Shown here: positions 43,223 through 51,883 of the stretch, piece by piece | How positions within the stretch are numbered: the first letter of the stretch is position 1 | Layout of the letters: every line of letters starts with the position of its first letter | Assembly (NCBI RefSeq): GCF_000373985.1 | Contig: NZ_KB893057.1 | Location: 1-64,000, forward strand | DNA: 64,000 nt | Direction: 5' to 3' | Source of the DNA: Desulfobacter curvatus DSM 3379 | GTDB lineage: Bacteria > Desulfobacterota > Desulfobacteria > Desulfobacterales > Desulfobacteraceae | Position numbers and translations under genes: made by a program | The notes under the pieces: generated by a model | Database searches by the model: none | What the model saw: only the letters and a program-made list of their open reading frames with translations | What the model was told of the DNA's origin: nothing

Positions 43223-45310
43223 ATGGAAGACAACACCATCAAGATCAACTCCGATGTGCGGACAAAGGCGCTTGACATTATGAATGAGGACAGCAGGGAA
43301 ACCCTGGCAAGAAAGCGGTTTTCTCCTGAAAAGATAGATATTTTCAATTCATCACAAACCTGTCTTGAGGCATTGGATGAATACTGCTTTTTGAAAAATA
43401 CCGAGGCCGAACGTATGCTGCCCGGAATTATCAATAACCCGGTACAGCAGGTGGTTACAGATCCTGACCCCGATGAAAATGCAAAGGCGCAATTTTCAAG
43501 GCCGCGGCACATCGGCGTGGTGTTTTCCGGCGGTCCTGCCCCGGGGGGGCACAATGTCATTGCCGGCCTTTTTGGTGAGATGAAGCGTTTTAACAGTGCA
43601 TCAAAGATGTTCGGGTTCATTAAAGGGCCTGAAGGGCTGCTTGAAAACCGGTACATTGAGATCACCGCAGAACTGGTGGACTATCACCGGAACATGGGCG
43701 GTTTTGACATGATTAAAACCGGGCGGACCAAAATTGATTCGGGCAGCAAAATGGAATTGGCTCTGACCGTATGCAAGGGATTGAACCTGGATGCATTGGT
43801 GATCATTGGCGGGGATGATTCCAATACCAATGCCGCCTTTCTGGCCCAGCATTTTAAATCGTCAGGAATCAAGGTTATCGGCATCCCCAAAACCATTGAC
43901 GGCGATATCCAGGTAAAAACAGAAGACGGCAAGGTGTTGTGCGCCACTTCCTTTGGATTTCATTCTGCGGCCCGGGCCTTTGCACAAAATATTTCCAACC
44001 TGGCCAATGACAGCAGCTCCGATATTAAATACTGGCATGTCTGCAAGGTGATGGGCCGGGTGGCAAGCCATCTGACGCTGGAGACAGCACTTCAAACCCA
44101 TGTAAATATCGCCTTGATCGGTGAGGAATTAGCAGACTATGTGGACCAGGAGCGTATGTCCAAGGCCCTGGAGCGGGACGGGCAGATTGATTATAATGCC
44201 TATGGAATTACCCTGCGCCATCTGTCCCGGGTAATTTGTGACATTATTGTCCGGCGGGCCGCATTCGGCAAAAATTACGGCTTGATGATCATCCCCGAAG
44301 GCATCCTGGAATTCATCAATGAAATTCAAGTGTTCATCACAAAACTGAATAGAATCATAGCCGATTATAATAGAATCCATGACCTGGATTTTCACAGGGC
44401 ATTTCCCTCTCTGAACAGTAAATTGGATTATCTGCGCAGAATCTCCCAGGGTATGATGGACAAGGACCGGTTTCCCATATGGAATGTTCGGGACGATGAA
44501 CTGTTCAACCAGCTGCCCGGGTTTTTCAGGGAAGGGCTTTTGGTGGAACGGGATCTTCACGGGAATTTTCAATTTTCCCAGGTCAAAACCGAGAAGATCA
44601 TCATGGACATGGTGAAAGAATATCTGGACGTGCTTCGGGAGCAGGGGCGCTACAAGGTGGGTATTCTTCGGGACGACTATGTTTCCCTCATGGAGGGTGC
44701 GGGCATGGATCCGGACCTGTTTGCCCCGGCATTGTTTAAAAATCCCAAGGATAAATATGTGCTGGTCAAACCGGATATTATTTCCCTTAAAACCCTGAAG
44801 CTTGCCCTGGTCCAAGCGGGTATGCTGGATGACGAAGAAGATATCCCGCAGGTTTTTGTAAATATATTTAGAAAGTCCCAGGCCGATTTTAACATCCAGA
44901 CCCATTTTTACGGGTATGACGGCCGGGGAACCGATCCAACCTATTTTGACTGTTGTTATGCCTACAATTTAGGGCTTACCGCTTTTCACCTGATCGCAGG
45001 CGGTGCCACAGGACAGATGGCGGCCATTATCAATTTAGAAAAAGACTTTCACCAGTGGCAGCCGGCAGGCATCCCCATTGCCCGGCTCATGCACCTTGAG
45101 GAACGCAAGGGACGCCTGGAACTGGTCATGGAAAAAAGTATTGTTGATCTGGAATCCAACGCCTTTAAGGTGTTCAAGGCGATTCGGGAGGATTGGGTGG
45201 CAGCCTGTGCATGTCCTGACCGGTTCAGGAATCCGGGGGCCATCGGATTTTCTCAAGAGACAGACGAGGACCGGCCGTTGACTCTTCGGCTCAACGCTCT
45301 GGAATCTTAA
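43223..45310 (+). CDS. pfp: PPi-dependent 6-phosphofructokinase, long form
   Basis: A 695-residue enzyme of the phosphofructokinase superfamily. Near residue 95 HIGVVFSGGPAPGGHNVIAGL is the phosphate loop; the GGDDSNTNAAFLAQ motif with Asp in place of the Gly of ATP enzymes, and GIPKTIDGDIQV, mark the pyrophosphate-dependent long type also seen in plants and spirochaetes. It reversibly converts fructose 6-phosphate and PPi to the bisphosphate and phosphate, saving ATP in an energy-poor anaerobe. The C-terminal 280 residues are regulatory or dimerisation-like. An inverted repeat terminator follows. Confidence 0.9.
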   Translation: MEDNTIKINSDVRTKALDIMNEDSRETLARKRFSPEKIDIFNSSQTCLEALDEYCFLKNTEAERMLPGIINNPVQQVVTDPDPDENAKAQFSRPRHIGVVFSGGPAPGGHNVIAGLFGEMKRFNSASKMFGFIKGPEGLLENRYIEITAELVDYHRNMGGFDMIKTGRTKIDSGSKMELALTVCKGLNLDALVIIGGDDSNTNAAFLAQHFKSSGIKVIGIPKTIDGDIQVKTEDGKVLCATSFGFHSAARAFAQNISNLANDSSSDIKYWHVCKVMGRVASHLTLETALQTHVNIALIGEELADYVDQERMSKALERDGQIDYNAYGITLRHLSRVICDIIVRRAAFGKNYGLMIIPEGILEFINEIQVFITKLNRIIADYNRIHDLDFHRAFPSLNSKLDYLRRISQGMMDKDRFPIWNVRDDELFNQLPGFFREGLLVERDLHGNFQFSQVKTEKIIMDMVKEYLDVLREQGRYKVGILRDDYVSLMEGAGMDPDLFAPALFKNPKDKYVLVKPDIISLKTLKLALVQAGMLDDEEDIPQVFVNIFRKSQADFNIQTHFYGYDGRGTDPTYFDCCYAYNLGLTAFHLIAGGATGQMAAIINLEKDFHQWQPAGIPIARLMHLEERKGRLELVMEKSIVDLESNAFKVFKAIREDWVAACACPDRFRNPGAIGFSQETDEDRPLTLRLNALES

Positions 45311-45346
45311 GGATCAGACCTGATGTGAATCTGATATAGACTATAG

Positions 45347-45368
45347 ACCGGGCCCTGCCGGGCCCGGT
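45347..45368. terminator. Terminator hairpin between convergent pfp and dsrP
   Basis: ACCGGGCCC (45347-45355) pairs perfectly with GGGCCCGGT (45360-45368) around a four-base loop. It sits midway between two convergent genes, so it can serve both strands, although the T runs are poor. Confidence 0.65.
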
Positions 45369-45379
45369 TGTGGTTGCTG

Positions 45380-46546
45380 TCAGACCCGGCCGCTTTGATT
45401 ATACACCTTGACACTGATAACTATTTTATACAATAAGGTCAAAACGAACAGGCCCAGGGCCGTGATTCCGGCGGAAATCATTAGTTCATGATGGCTTGGA
45501 CTGTATTCCGTGACATGGTGCAACGGCGAGGGTACAAATCCACCGGAAATCATTCCCATCCCCTTATCTATCCAGGTGCCTGCAAACAGCGCTGCACAGG
45601 CAGCGGCCAGGGTGATTTCATTTTTTCTTAGGATCGGCATCAAAAGGATACATGCAGCCGTTACCATAAGCGCCACCGACGACCACATCCAGGTTACCAG
45701 GCCTGTCTTGCCGTAGAGCCCGGCATACAGATAAGTAAAATGGGCCTTGTGGGACGGAATATTTGAATAAAATACCACGAATACCTCACAGACCATGAAA
45801 AAAAGGTTGACCACCAGGGCGTATGCCGCAATGACGGCCAGGGATTGAATTGCCTTTTTACCCGGATCAAAATCACTGATTTGCCGGATGACGAGGCTGA
45901 GCAGAATGAGCAGGGCAGGGCCTGAGGCAAAGGCAGATGCCAGAAACCGCGGGGCAAGGATCGCAGTCAGCCAGAACCCCCTGCCGGGAAGACCGCAATA
46001 GATAAATGCGGTCATGGTATGAATGGACACTGCCATGGGAATGGAAAGGTAGATCAGCAGTTTTGTCCATTTTGGCGGTGCCGCCCAGTTTCTTTCAGCC
46101 TCCAGTACCTTCCAGCCAATGATGATATTGAGCAAAAGGTAACCGGACAATACATTCCCGTCCCAGAAAAGCATGGACCAGGGTGTGGGATAAAGGAAAA
46201 TGTTTAATGCCCGCATGGGCTGCCCCAGGTGGACAAGCAGGTATGACAGACACATAACAATGGACGCCACCGCCAGAAATTCCCCCAGGATCGTAATTTT
46301 GCCGAATGTTTTGTAATCATGGAGGTAATAGGGAAGCACCAGCATGATGCCGCCGGCCGCCACCCCCACCAGGAAAGTCATCTGCGCCGTATAAAATCCC
46401 CAGGATACATCCCGGCTCTGGCCTGTGACCATAAGACCGTGGGTCAGTTGATCTATATAAAACAGGCCGCCTACCGCCATGACCGCTACAAGTCCCCCCA
46501 TCCAAATCCAATAGTTCCGGTTTCCCTTTAATGCCAGTTCAAGCAT
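45380..46546 (-). CDS. dsrP: DsrP/NrfD-type quinone-interacting membrane subunit
   Basis: A 388-residue integral membrane protein with about ten helices. RDVSWGFYTAQMTFLVGVAAGGIMLVLPYYLHDYKTFGK, LGQPMRALNIFLYPTPWSMLFWDGNVLSGYL and SIHTMTAFIYCGLPGRGFWLTAILAPRFLASAFASGPALL closely fit DsrP, the menaquinol-reactive subunit of the DsrMKJOP complex that feeds sulfite reduction. The usual neighbours dsrM, K, J and O are absent here. Upstream on the same strand lie a MITE-like repeat (46625) and then a large regulator. The gene could be a paralogue or a separated copy. NrfD of another reductase is the alternative. Confidence 0.85.
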   Translation of the reverse strand: MLELALKGNRNYWIWMGGLVAVMAVGGLFYIDQLTHGLMVTGQSRDVSWGFYTAQMTFLVGVAAGGIMLVLPYYLHDYKTFGKITILGEFLAVASIVMCLSYLLVHLGQPMRALNIFLYPTPWSMLFWDGNVLSGYLLLNIIIGWKVLEAERNWAAPPKWTKLLIYLSIPMAVSIHTMTAFIYCGLPGRGFWLTAILAPRFLASAFASGPALLILLSLVIRQISDFDPGKKAIQSLAVIAAYALVVNLFFMVCEVFVVFYSNIPSHKAHFTYLYAGLYGKTGLVTWMWSSVALMVTAACILLMPILRKNEITLAAACAALFAGTWIDKGMGMISGGFVPSPLHHVTEYSPSHHELMISAGITALGLFVLTLLYKIVISVKVYNQSGRV

Positions 46547-46624
46547 GGATAATTCCTTTCAAAAAAATTTATACCAGGATTAAACGGCTATCTTTATATA
46601 AGGGCGGTCTAAATTTTGTCTAAA

Positions 46625-46769
46625 TAGTGCCCGACCGAAAACCGTAAATTTTGCCGATTACTTCGTTGGTCGCAAATTTTAATCCTCGAAATACTTCATG
46701 TATTCCTCCGGTTAAAATTTGCGACCGCCTTGTACTCGACAAAATTTCCAGGTTTTCGTTCAGACACTA
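46625..46769 (-). mobile_element. MITE-like repeat A, copy 2 (145 bp)
   Basis: Minus-strand copy of the element at 5325, with the same length, ends and TA edges, differing at roughly ten positions. The six-codon frame with GGAGG ribosome site is intact at 46679-46699. It lies in the promoter gap of dsrP, 79 bases from its ATG, where it could alter expression. Confidence 0.75.
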
Positions 46770-46841
46770 AATCAGGGCAAAAATCTTTAAAGAAAATACT
46801 TCGGCACCAAACGGTGTTTATCCGTCAGGGTAAGAAACACA

Positions 46842-49800
46842 TCAAGCCGATGGGATATTTTTCATTAAATCCAAGGTCTGCGGGCTCAAAGGACAATCCA
46901 TCTCTTTCATTCTTTCCCGGCACGCTATGAAGGTTTTATGGGCAAGACCATATTGTCCGCCCGCCAGGAAAAAACAGATCAGTTCCCGGTGCATGGATTC
47001 ATCAAAGGGGCCTGCTTTAATAAAATTTTGTGCGTAAATAATGCCTGAATCCATATCCTTCGCCTCTCGGCACAACACGGTCAGCATGCGGCAGAGTCTA
47101 CAATAAATATTTTTGGTTTCATCCTGGAGCCGGATACACCAGTCCTGGTAGGGTCCGTTCTTTAAAAACGGACCGGTGTAAAGCCGTTCTGCCTCCCTGG
47201 CAATGGCAAAGGCATCCCTGGATGAACTTTTTTCCATTCTCAGTGCTTTTTCTGCCATTGTCCGGAATTTTATCAGATCCAGCCTTCCCCCGGAGCCCAG
47301 AGAAAGTGCGTAATGATCATTTTTGCGTTGGATATATGAGGATGGAGCGCGCGGCGGCAGGTCCGGTTCCAGAATCTTGCGCAACCGGCTCATAGCGGTG
47401 TTGAAGCGTTTGCCTGTTTTGTCCGGGTTTTGGTCAGGCCAGAGCATTTCCACGAGCACATCTTTGGGGATAAATCCCCGGGACTGATGTACGGCCAGGT
47501 ATTGAAATAAGATAAGGGCTTTGGAACCTGGCCATTGGCTGTGTTCAATCTCCCGGCCTTCCACAGATACCCGGAACCGGCCCAGCATCCAGACTTGCAG
47601 CCCTTGCCGGGACGGGACCGGTTCGGGCCGGGCACCGAGGGCTTTAAGATAGGATGAAAAGATTGACCCGGGCATGAATTCGGCCATGAACTGAACCAAC
47701 TTGCCGGCCTCTGTCAGCACAAGCCGGTCAAACTGTTTTTTCCTGGCAATGGCAAGTCCTTTTTGAAAATGGCGCCAGGCCGCCTCGTTTTGACCCAGGG
47801 AATGGCAGCACCCGGCATCCAGAAGCCAGGCCGAGCACAAATACCAGGGTGCCGGCTTCAGATGTTTTCGAGCCTGGGACAGACAGGCCCTGGCATCTTC
47901 AAACGCGTTGAAAGCCATGAAGATCCGGGCATGGGTGATCAAGATGATGGCTTCTGTCACGGGCAGTCCATACCCCTTGATAACATTTAAGGCCCGGGTG
48001 GCTTGGGACCGGGCATCTGAAATATTATCTGCGGCCAGGCTGATTTTAGCCATAAGATCCAGAGCATTTGCCATGCCCCATCGGTTTCCGGGCCGCCGGA
48101 AAATTTTAAACGCTGTGTCTGCATAGGTTCGGGCGGCATCCGGTTGCCCCAACCCCAGATGATTTTCAGACCGGGAAAGAAAAAGCCAGCCATTCTGGCT
48201 GTCCCGCAAATGGATTTTTTCTGCTGCCCGTATCCCTTTTTCAGCAAAGGCCAATCCTGTTTCATATTTTCCCAGCAAACAATCCGCGGCAGATGCGTGG
48301 TAATAGGCCAGGGGAAGAAACGCTTCCGTCCCTGCCGATGTGCACCGGGAAATCAAATCCAGGTTCACGTCCTGGGATTCCTCGAAATCCCCTTGGGTAT
48401 AAAGAATATACGTCCTTGAAATATCCATGGCCGCAATGGCGGTGAATTTTTCAAATTCAGGGAAATTTTCGATAACAGCCCTGGCCTGGGATTCATACGT
48501 CTGTGCATCGTGTAAGTCCCCGAGTACGGCACAAAAAAAAGACAAATACATAACCGCCAGGATATAGGTGGCGGGGTCAGCCTTGGCTTCATCCAGAACC
48601 TGAACCATCAGGCCTCGGGCTTCCGGGATATGTCCGGTGTAATAATATTGGGCCCCTAAGTCCACCAGGCATTTGGCCACATACGCATCCGAGTTGGACT
48701 GTCTAAGGATTCGGCAGGCCGCAGTTAAGCAGGAAATGGATTTATCCGTCCGGCCGAAATAAGAGTATTGCTTGGCCTCCATGAACAGCAGCTTGGGGTT
48801 TGCTGCGATGATTCTTTTAGGAATTTTTTCAAGACAATTCCGGACAAATCTGATTTTCCCCTGGGTCAGAAATTCCAGCTCAAACGCCGTCATAAAACGA
48901 ACCGCCTCATCGTAGGCATGGGCCTCTATGTAATGGACCAGAGCTATTGCATTTTCCCGGGCCTCCATAAGACCTGCAATTTCTAAGTGAATTTGTTTGA
49001 TCTTAGATTTCGTATGGGTTTGATACAGTTTTTTTAAAAGAAAATCACGGAATAGGTGGTGGTAATGAAAAACGGTTTTGGTTTCGTCTATGGGGAATAC
49101 CATCAGATGCGCTGCCATCATTTGGTCAAAACGGCTTTTGGAATCCTTTAGGCCTAAAATGCGGTCACACACGGTTGTGTCCATGGGATCCATGAGGGCC
49201 GTTCTGACCATGAACTGCTGCATGTCAGGCGGCTGGGTTTCAAACAGGTTTTCCTCCAGGAAATCAAACATATGATCTTTGGACATGCCGGTATCCATGG
49301 TGCCGGGGCAGGGCAATGTGCTGCCTTGTTTTTCAAGGGCTGCACCAAACAGGATAAGGCCGGCGGCCCAGCCGCCTGTCTGGTTGTGAAGGGCTGACAA
49401 CGTCTCTGCACCGGGTGCCTGGTGATGTACCCGGGAAAAAAGGGCGGCAGTCTCATCAAGAGAAAAGACCAAATCAGATTCGTGGATTTCCAGGGTCTGC
49501 TGCCGTACCCGCAGGTTAGACAACTTTAAAGGCGGATCGGTCCGCGATATGAGAACAAACCGGACATGGTTCGGCAGTCGCTTTAGAAGAAACTCCATGC
49601 ACGAATGAATACTCAAGAATCCGGGAGCATCATTTTTTCCGGTAGCGCCTAAAAGGTGGTAATCGTCCAGGACAATAAAAAGTTCATTGTCCGGCCTTGA
49701 TTCCAGTGCCTTGACAAGCCCCAGAAGCCGTGCCTCGGGCTCATTTGTGAAGCTTTCGTCATATCCGTTTTCAGAAAGCTCTTCCCCAATGCCGGGATAA

Positions 49801-50081
49801 ATTTTTTCAAGTCCCCGGATCAGATAGTTGGTGAAGGTGGTGATATCCCGGTCAAACCGATCCAGGCGATACCAGACCAGGGCCCGGTTCCGGGTATTCG
49901 GGTCCGATAGGGCCTGGGCCACCATTGTCGTTTTACCGTAGCCGGCCCCGGCGGTTACCAAGATCAGGCGATTTCCTTCAAGTTGTTTCAGTTTCCGGAT
50001 TAATCGCTTCCGTTGCAGCAGATTGCCCAGGTGGGGCTTAACCAGTTTTGATTCCAGAATATCCATTTTTAATCCATACAT
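46842..50081 (-). CDS. MalT/LuxR-relative STAND regulator with BTAD domain
   Basis: A protein of about 1079 residues. The N-terminal signal-transduction ATPase reads LVTAGAGYGKTTMVAQAL (Walker A near 45-55) and LFIVLDDYHLL (Walker B). A long run of about 14 helical repeats (MalT/TPR-like) follows from about 350 to 780. The C-terminus resembles an OmpR-type winged helix plus BTAD: VWMLGRFRVSVEGREIEHSQWPGSKALILFQYLAVH, then MLWPDQNP and TAMSRLRKIL. ATP and ligand binding probably turn on DNA binding. The start is uncertain (ATG 50081 or 50066, TTG 50093); none has a good ribosome site. The target genes are unknown. It faces away from the accessory region. Confidence 0.85.
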   Translation of the reverse strand: MYGLKMDILESKLVKPHLGNLLQRKRLIRKLKQLEGNRLILVTAGAGYGKTTMVAQALSDPNTRNRALVWYRLDRFDRDITTFTNYLIRGLEKIYPGIGEELSENGYDESFTNEPEARLLGLVKALESRPDNELFIVLDDYHLLGATGKNDAPGFLSIHSCMEFLLKRLPNHVRFVLISRTDPPLKLSNLRVRQQTLEIHESDLVFSLDETAALFSRVHHQAPGAETLSALHNQTGGWAAGLILFGAALEKQGSTLPCPGTMDTGMSKDHMFDFLEENLFETQPPDMQQFMVRTALMDPMDTTVCDRILGLKDSKSRFDQMMAAHLMVFPIDETKTVFHYHHLFRDFLLKKLYQTHTKSKIKQIHLEIAGLMEARENAIALVHYIEAHAYDEAVRFMTAFELEFLTQGKIRFVRNCLEKIPKRIIAANPKLLFMEAKQYSYFGRTDKSISCLTAACRILRQSNSDAYVAKCLVDLGAQYYYTGHIPEARGLMVQVLDEAKADPATYILAVMYLSFFCAVLGDLHDAQTYESQARAVIENFPEFEKFTAIAAMDISRTYILYTQGDFEESQDVNLDLISRCTSAGTEAFLPLAYYHASAADCLLGKYETGLAFAEKGIRAAEKIHLRDSQNGWLFLSRSENHLGLGQPDAARTYADTAFKIFRRPGNRWGMANALDLMAKISLAADNISDARSQATRALNVIKGYGLPVTEAIILITHARIFMAFNAFEDARACLSQARKHLKPAPWYLCSAWLLDAGCCHSLGQNEAAWRHFQKGLAIARKKQFDRLVLTEAGKLVQFMAEFMPGSIFSSYLKALGARPEPVPSRQGLQVWMLGRFRVSVEGREIEHSQWPGSKALILFQYLAVHQSRGFIPKDVLVEMLWPDQNPDKTGKRFNTAMSRLRKILEPDLPPRAPSSYIQRKNDHYALSLGSGGRLDLIKFRTMAEKALRMEKSSSRDAFAIAREAERLYTGPFLKNGPYQDWCIRLQDETKNIYCRLCRMLTVLCREAKDMDSGIIYAQNFIKAGPFDESMHRELICFFLAGGQYGLAHKTFIACRERMKEMDCPLSPQTLDLMKNIPSA

Positions 50082-50093
50082 GACTGGTGACAA

Positions 50094-50200
50094 GAAATAC
50101 AGTGATTTGCCGCGCTGTTTTTCACAAAGTCAAACCCCCACCGCCCTGTTCCGGCAAAGAAGCAATCCCGGCCCGGGAGATCAGGCGTATAAACTCCTGG
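50094..50200. other. Short spacer upstream of the regulator
   Basis: Overlapping frames on both strands; nothing supported except the degraded segment that continues to 50350. Confidence 0.4.
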
Positions 50201-50350
50201 AGGAAAACAAGGGATGCGTATATCCTTAAGCTCAGAGAGTTGGGGTGGACTGACAGAGATATGGTGGATGCCATGATCCAGGGGGCTATTATGGCAGATC
50301 ATGCCGTTATGATGCGGGTGTTTGATATGGACCCCAATTGCCTGTTGTAA
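50201..50350 (+). pseudogene. C-terminal remnant of an AhpD/carboxymuconolactone decarboxylase-like protein
   Basis: An open frame ending at 50350 translates to DAYILKLRELGWTDRDMVDAMIQG and AIMADHAVMMRVFDMDP, resembling the last 40-50 residues of AhpD-like alkylhydroperoxidase proteins. The N-terminal active-site CxxC region is absent upstream and the preceding translation is low-complexity and unrelated, so this looks like a truncated remnant. The similarity is by eye and weak. Confidence 0.4.
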
Positions 50351-50401
50351 AGTTAGCTACCCAATTGAATCCAAACATATGATTGAAACAGGGATAAACT
50401 T

Positions 50402-51088
50402 CTATAATGTTTTCAATCTAAAACTCATATCCTCTTTACGGGCAATCATCTTATCCGCTAACTCTTTACTACCGCCATTTTCAACAATCACATCACTAAT
50501 TTTTTCATCCGAAATTTTAGTCACAGATTGAATCGAACAATGTAGCTGTTCTGGAGTTATATCAGAAAATAGTTTTATTGCATGGGGGTTATCTTGATCA
50601 TTCCGCAATACATTCAGCTCTTCAACACGAGTTCCAAATGCCTTTCCTTTTGGCGCTCCATGAGCACGAAAATCAAGTGCCCCACCGACATCCAGCGTTA
50701 ACACTTTACCATTAACAACGCCCTGGTTATCACCATCAAAACCCGCGGCATCCCAGTTAGCTGTCCAGGCATGAACGGCAAACCAACGCTGAGCCTGTCT
50801 ACGTTCACTTTCTGAAAAGCGTGAGATCTGTTTTTTATCAAGTTCAACCCAGCGGGTTACGATCTGGCAAGGATCTATACTAGGAAGGTAATTAAGAACC
50901 GGAGCTCCGGCTAACTGATAAAGCTTTGCCGCCAAAAATTCATTACGGGCATGCATGGGAGATTCCAGTGTCTTTACATAATATTTTTGCCCGTCACTAT
51001 CGCTGTATATCCCTGCAGGATTAGACCCTAGTTGCCCACCAACCCGCTCCATGCAACTGATATCAATTGGAACTATTTCTGAATTCAT
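50402..51088 (-). CDS. HipA/PI-kinase-like small protein kinase-fold protein
   Basis: A 228-residue protein. Sequence features fit a minimal kinase fold: GSNPAGIYSDSDGQKYYVK with candidate ATP-binding Lys39, then NEFLAAKLYQL with Glu50, the loop HAWTANWDAAGFDGDNQGV (Asp113, Asp120-Asn121 as catalytic candidates) and LTLDVGGALDFR with Asp133 as metal ligand. This pattern resembles HipA-like or phosphatidylinositol-kinase-like effector domains rather than Hanks-type kinases. It is translationally coupled (ATGA, 51085-51088) behind a dual-specificity phosphatase gene. Protein, lipid or nucleotide could be the substrate. The codon use and lower GC differ from the housekeeping blocks. Confidence 0.65.
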   Translation of the reverse strand: MNSEIVPIDISCMERVGGQLGSNPAGIYSDSDGQKYYVKTLESPMHARNEFLAAKLYQLAGAPVLNYLPSIDPCQIVTRWVELDKKQISRFSESERRQAQRWFAVHAWTANWDAAGFDGDNQGVVNGKVLTLDVGGALDFRAHGAPKGKAFGTRVEELNVLRNDQDNPHAIKLFSDITPEQLHCSIQSVTKISDEKISDVIVENGGSKELADKMIARKEDMSFRLKTL

Positions 51089-51651
51089 TTATAAGGCTCT
51101 TCATTAATCACTGCCGTTCGTCTCACCAATGCTAATTGAGCGTAAGTTTCAATGGCTCCGGATCGTACTCTGCGTACCATTCTGATGGCCTTTTCCGGCT
51201 CAGTACCTAACTCAACTAATAAACGGGCAGCTATCATCCCGGCTCTTCCCAGACCGCCTTTGCAGTGTATGAGTATATTCTCTCCCTGACACAAACGATG
51301 GCGGATTTCTTTGCCATAAACAATCCAGTTTTGCTCAAATTCATCATCAGGAACAGAATAATCTGCAATAGGTAAATGAACCCAAGTCATACCCCAATGC
51401 TGTATTTCCTCTCCCAGTGCCGGAACTTTCAGCTCTACCATTTCCGTTGTTTCTAATAGCGTAAGCACGAGACTGGCACCCCAGTCTTTTATTATATCTA
51501 AATCAATATCCAGATTTCTGGCCCAAATACCTGTTACGGCAAACCGATCATGTTTTCCCGGACAAAAAGTAATTCCAATTTTTCCGCAGTCAGTTCCAGC
51601 CTGAACTTCAGCAATCTGAAGAGGGTGAGAATGGCTTGTTCTTGCTACCAT
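51085..51651 (-). CDS. Dual-specificity/tyrosine phosphatase
   Basis: A 188-residue phosphatase of the Cys-dependent type. The P-loop HCKGGLGRAG places nucleophile Cys130 and Arg136; Asp97 in the LPIADYS segment is the probable general acid. Compared with DUSP/CDKN3-like enzymes the fold is complete and short. Ser/Thr/Tyr-phosphate hydrolysis is expected. It is the first gene of a two-gene unit with the kinase-like gene, and the two overlap by four bases. Divergent from the metallophosphoesterase gene across a 232-base AT-rich gap. Confidence 0.85.
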   Translation of the reverse strand: MVARTSHSHPLQIAEVQAGTDCGKIGITFCPGKHDRFAVTGIWARNLDIDLDIIKDWGASLVLTLLETTEMVELKVPALGEEIQHWGMTWVHLPIADYSVPDDEFEQNWIVYGKEIRHRLCQGENILIHCKGGLGRAGMIAARLLVELGTEPEKAIRMVRRVRSGAIETYAQLALVRRTAVINEEPYK

Positions 51652-51883
51652 GCTAATTTCCTTATGAGCAGATAGTTGATCGGTTCAATATAAACGCAAA
51701 AACCATGAAATATAAAGGGATAAGTTATCGCAATAAAAATTAAATTGATCTGATGATGATTCATCACGTTTTTCAAAAATCATAAACCCGGCAAGTCAAT
51801 ACTTTACAGCGGTTATATATACATATATTTGTAAAGAAAGATCATCATAATCAGATTAAATATAATGAACTGGAGGAAGACGT

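Noticed and set aside
51861..51866. TATAAT box before the phosphoesterase gene
   Set aside because: It is only 18 bases from the ATG and overlaps the ribosome site region, with no -35 box at proper distance.
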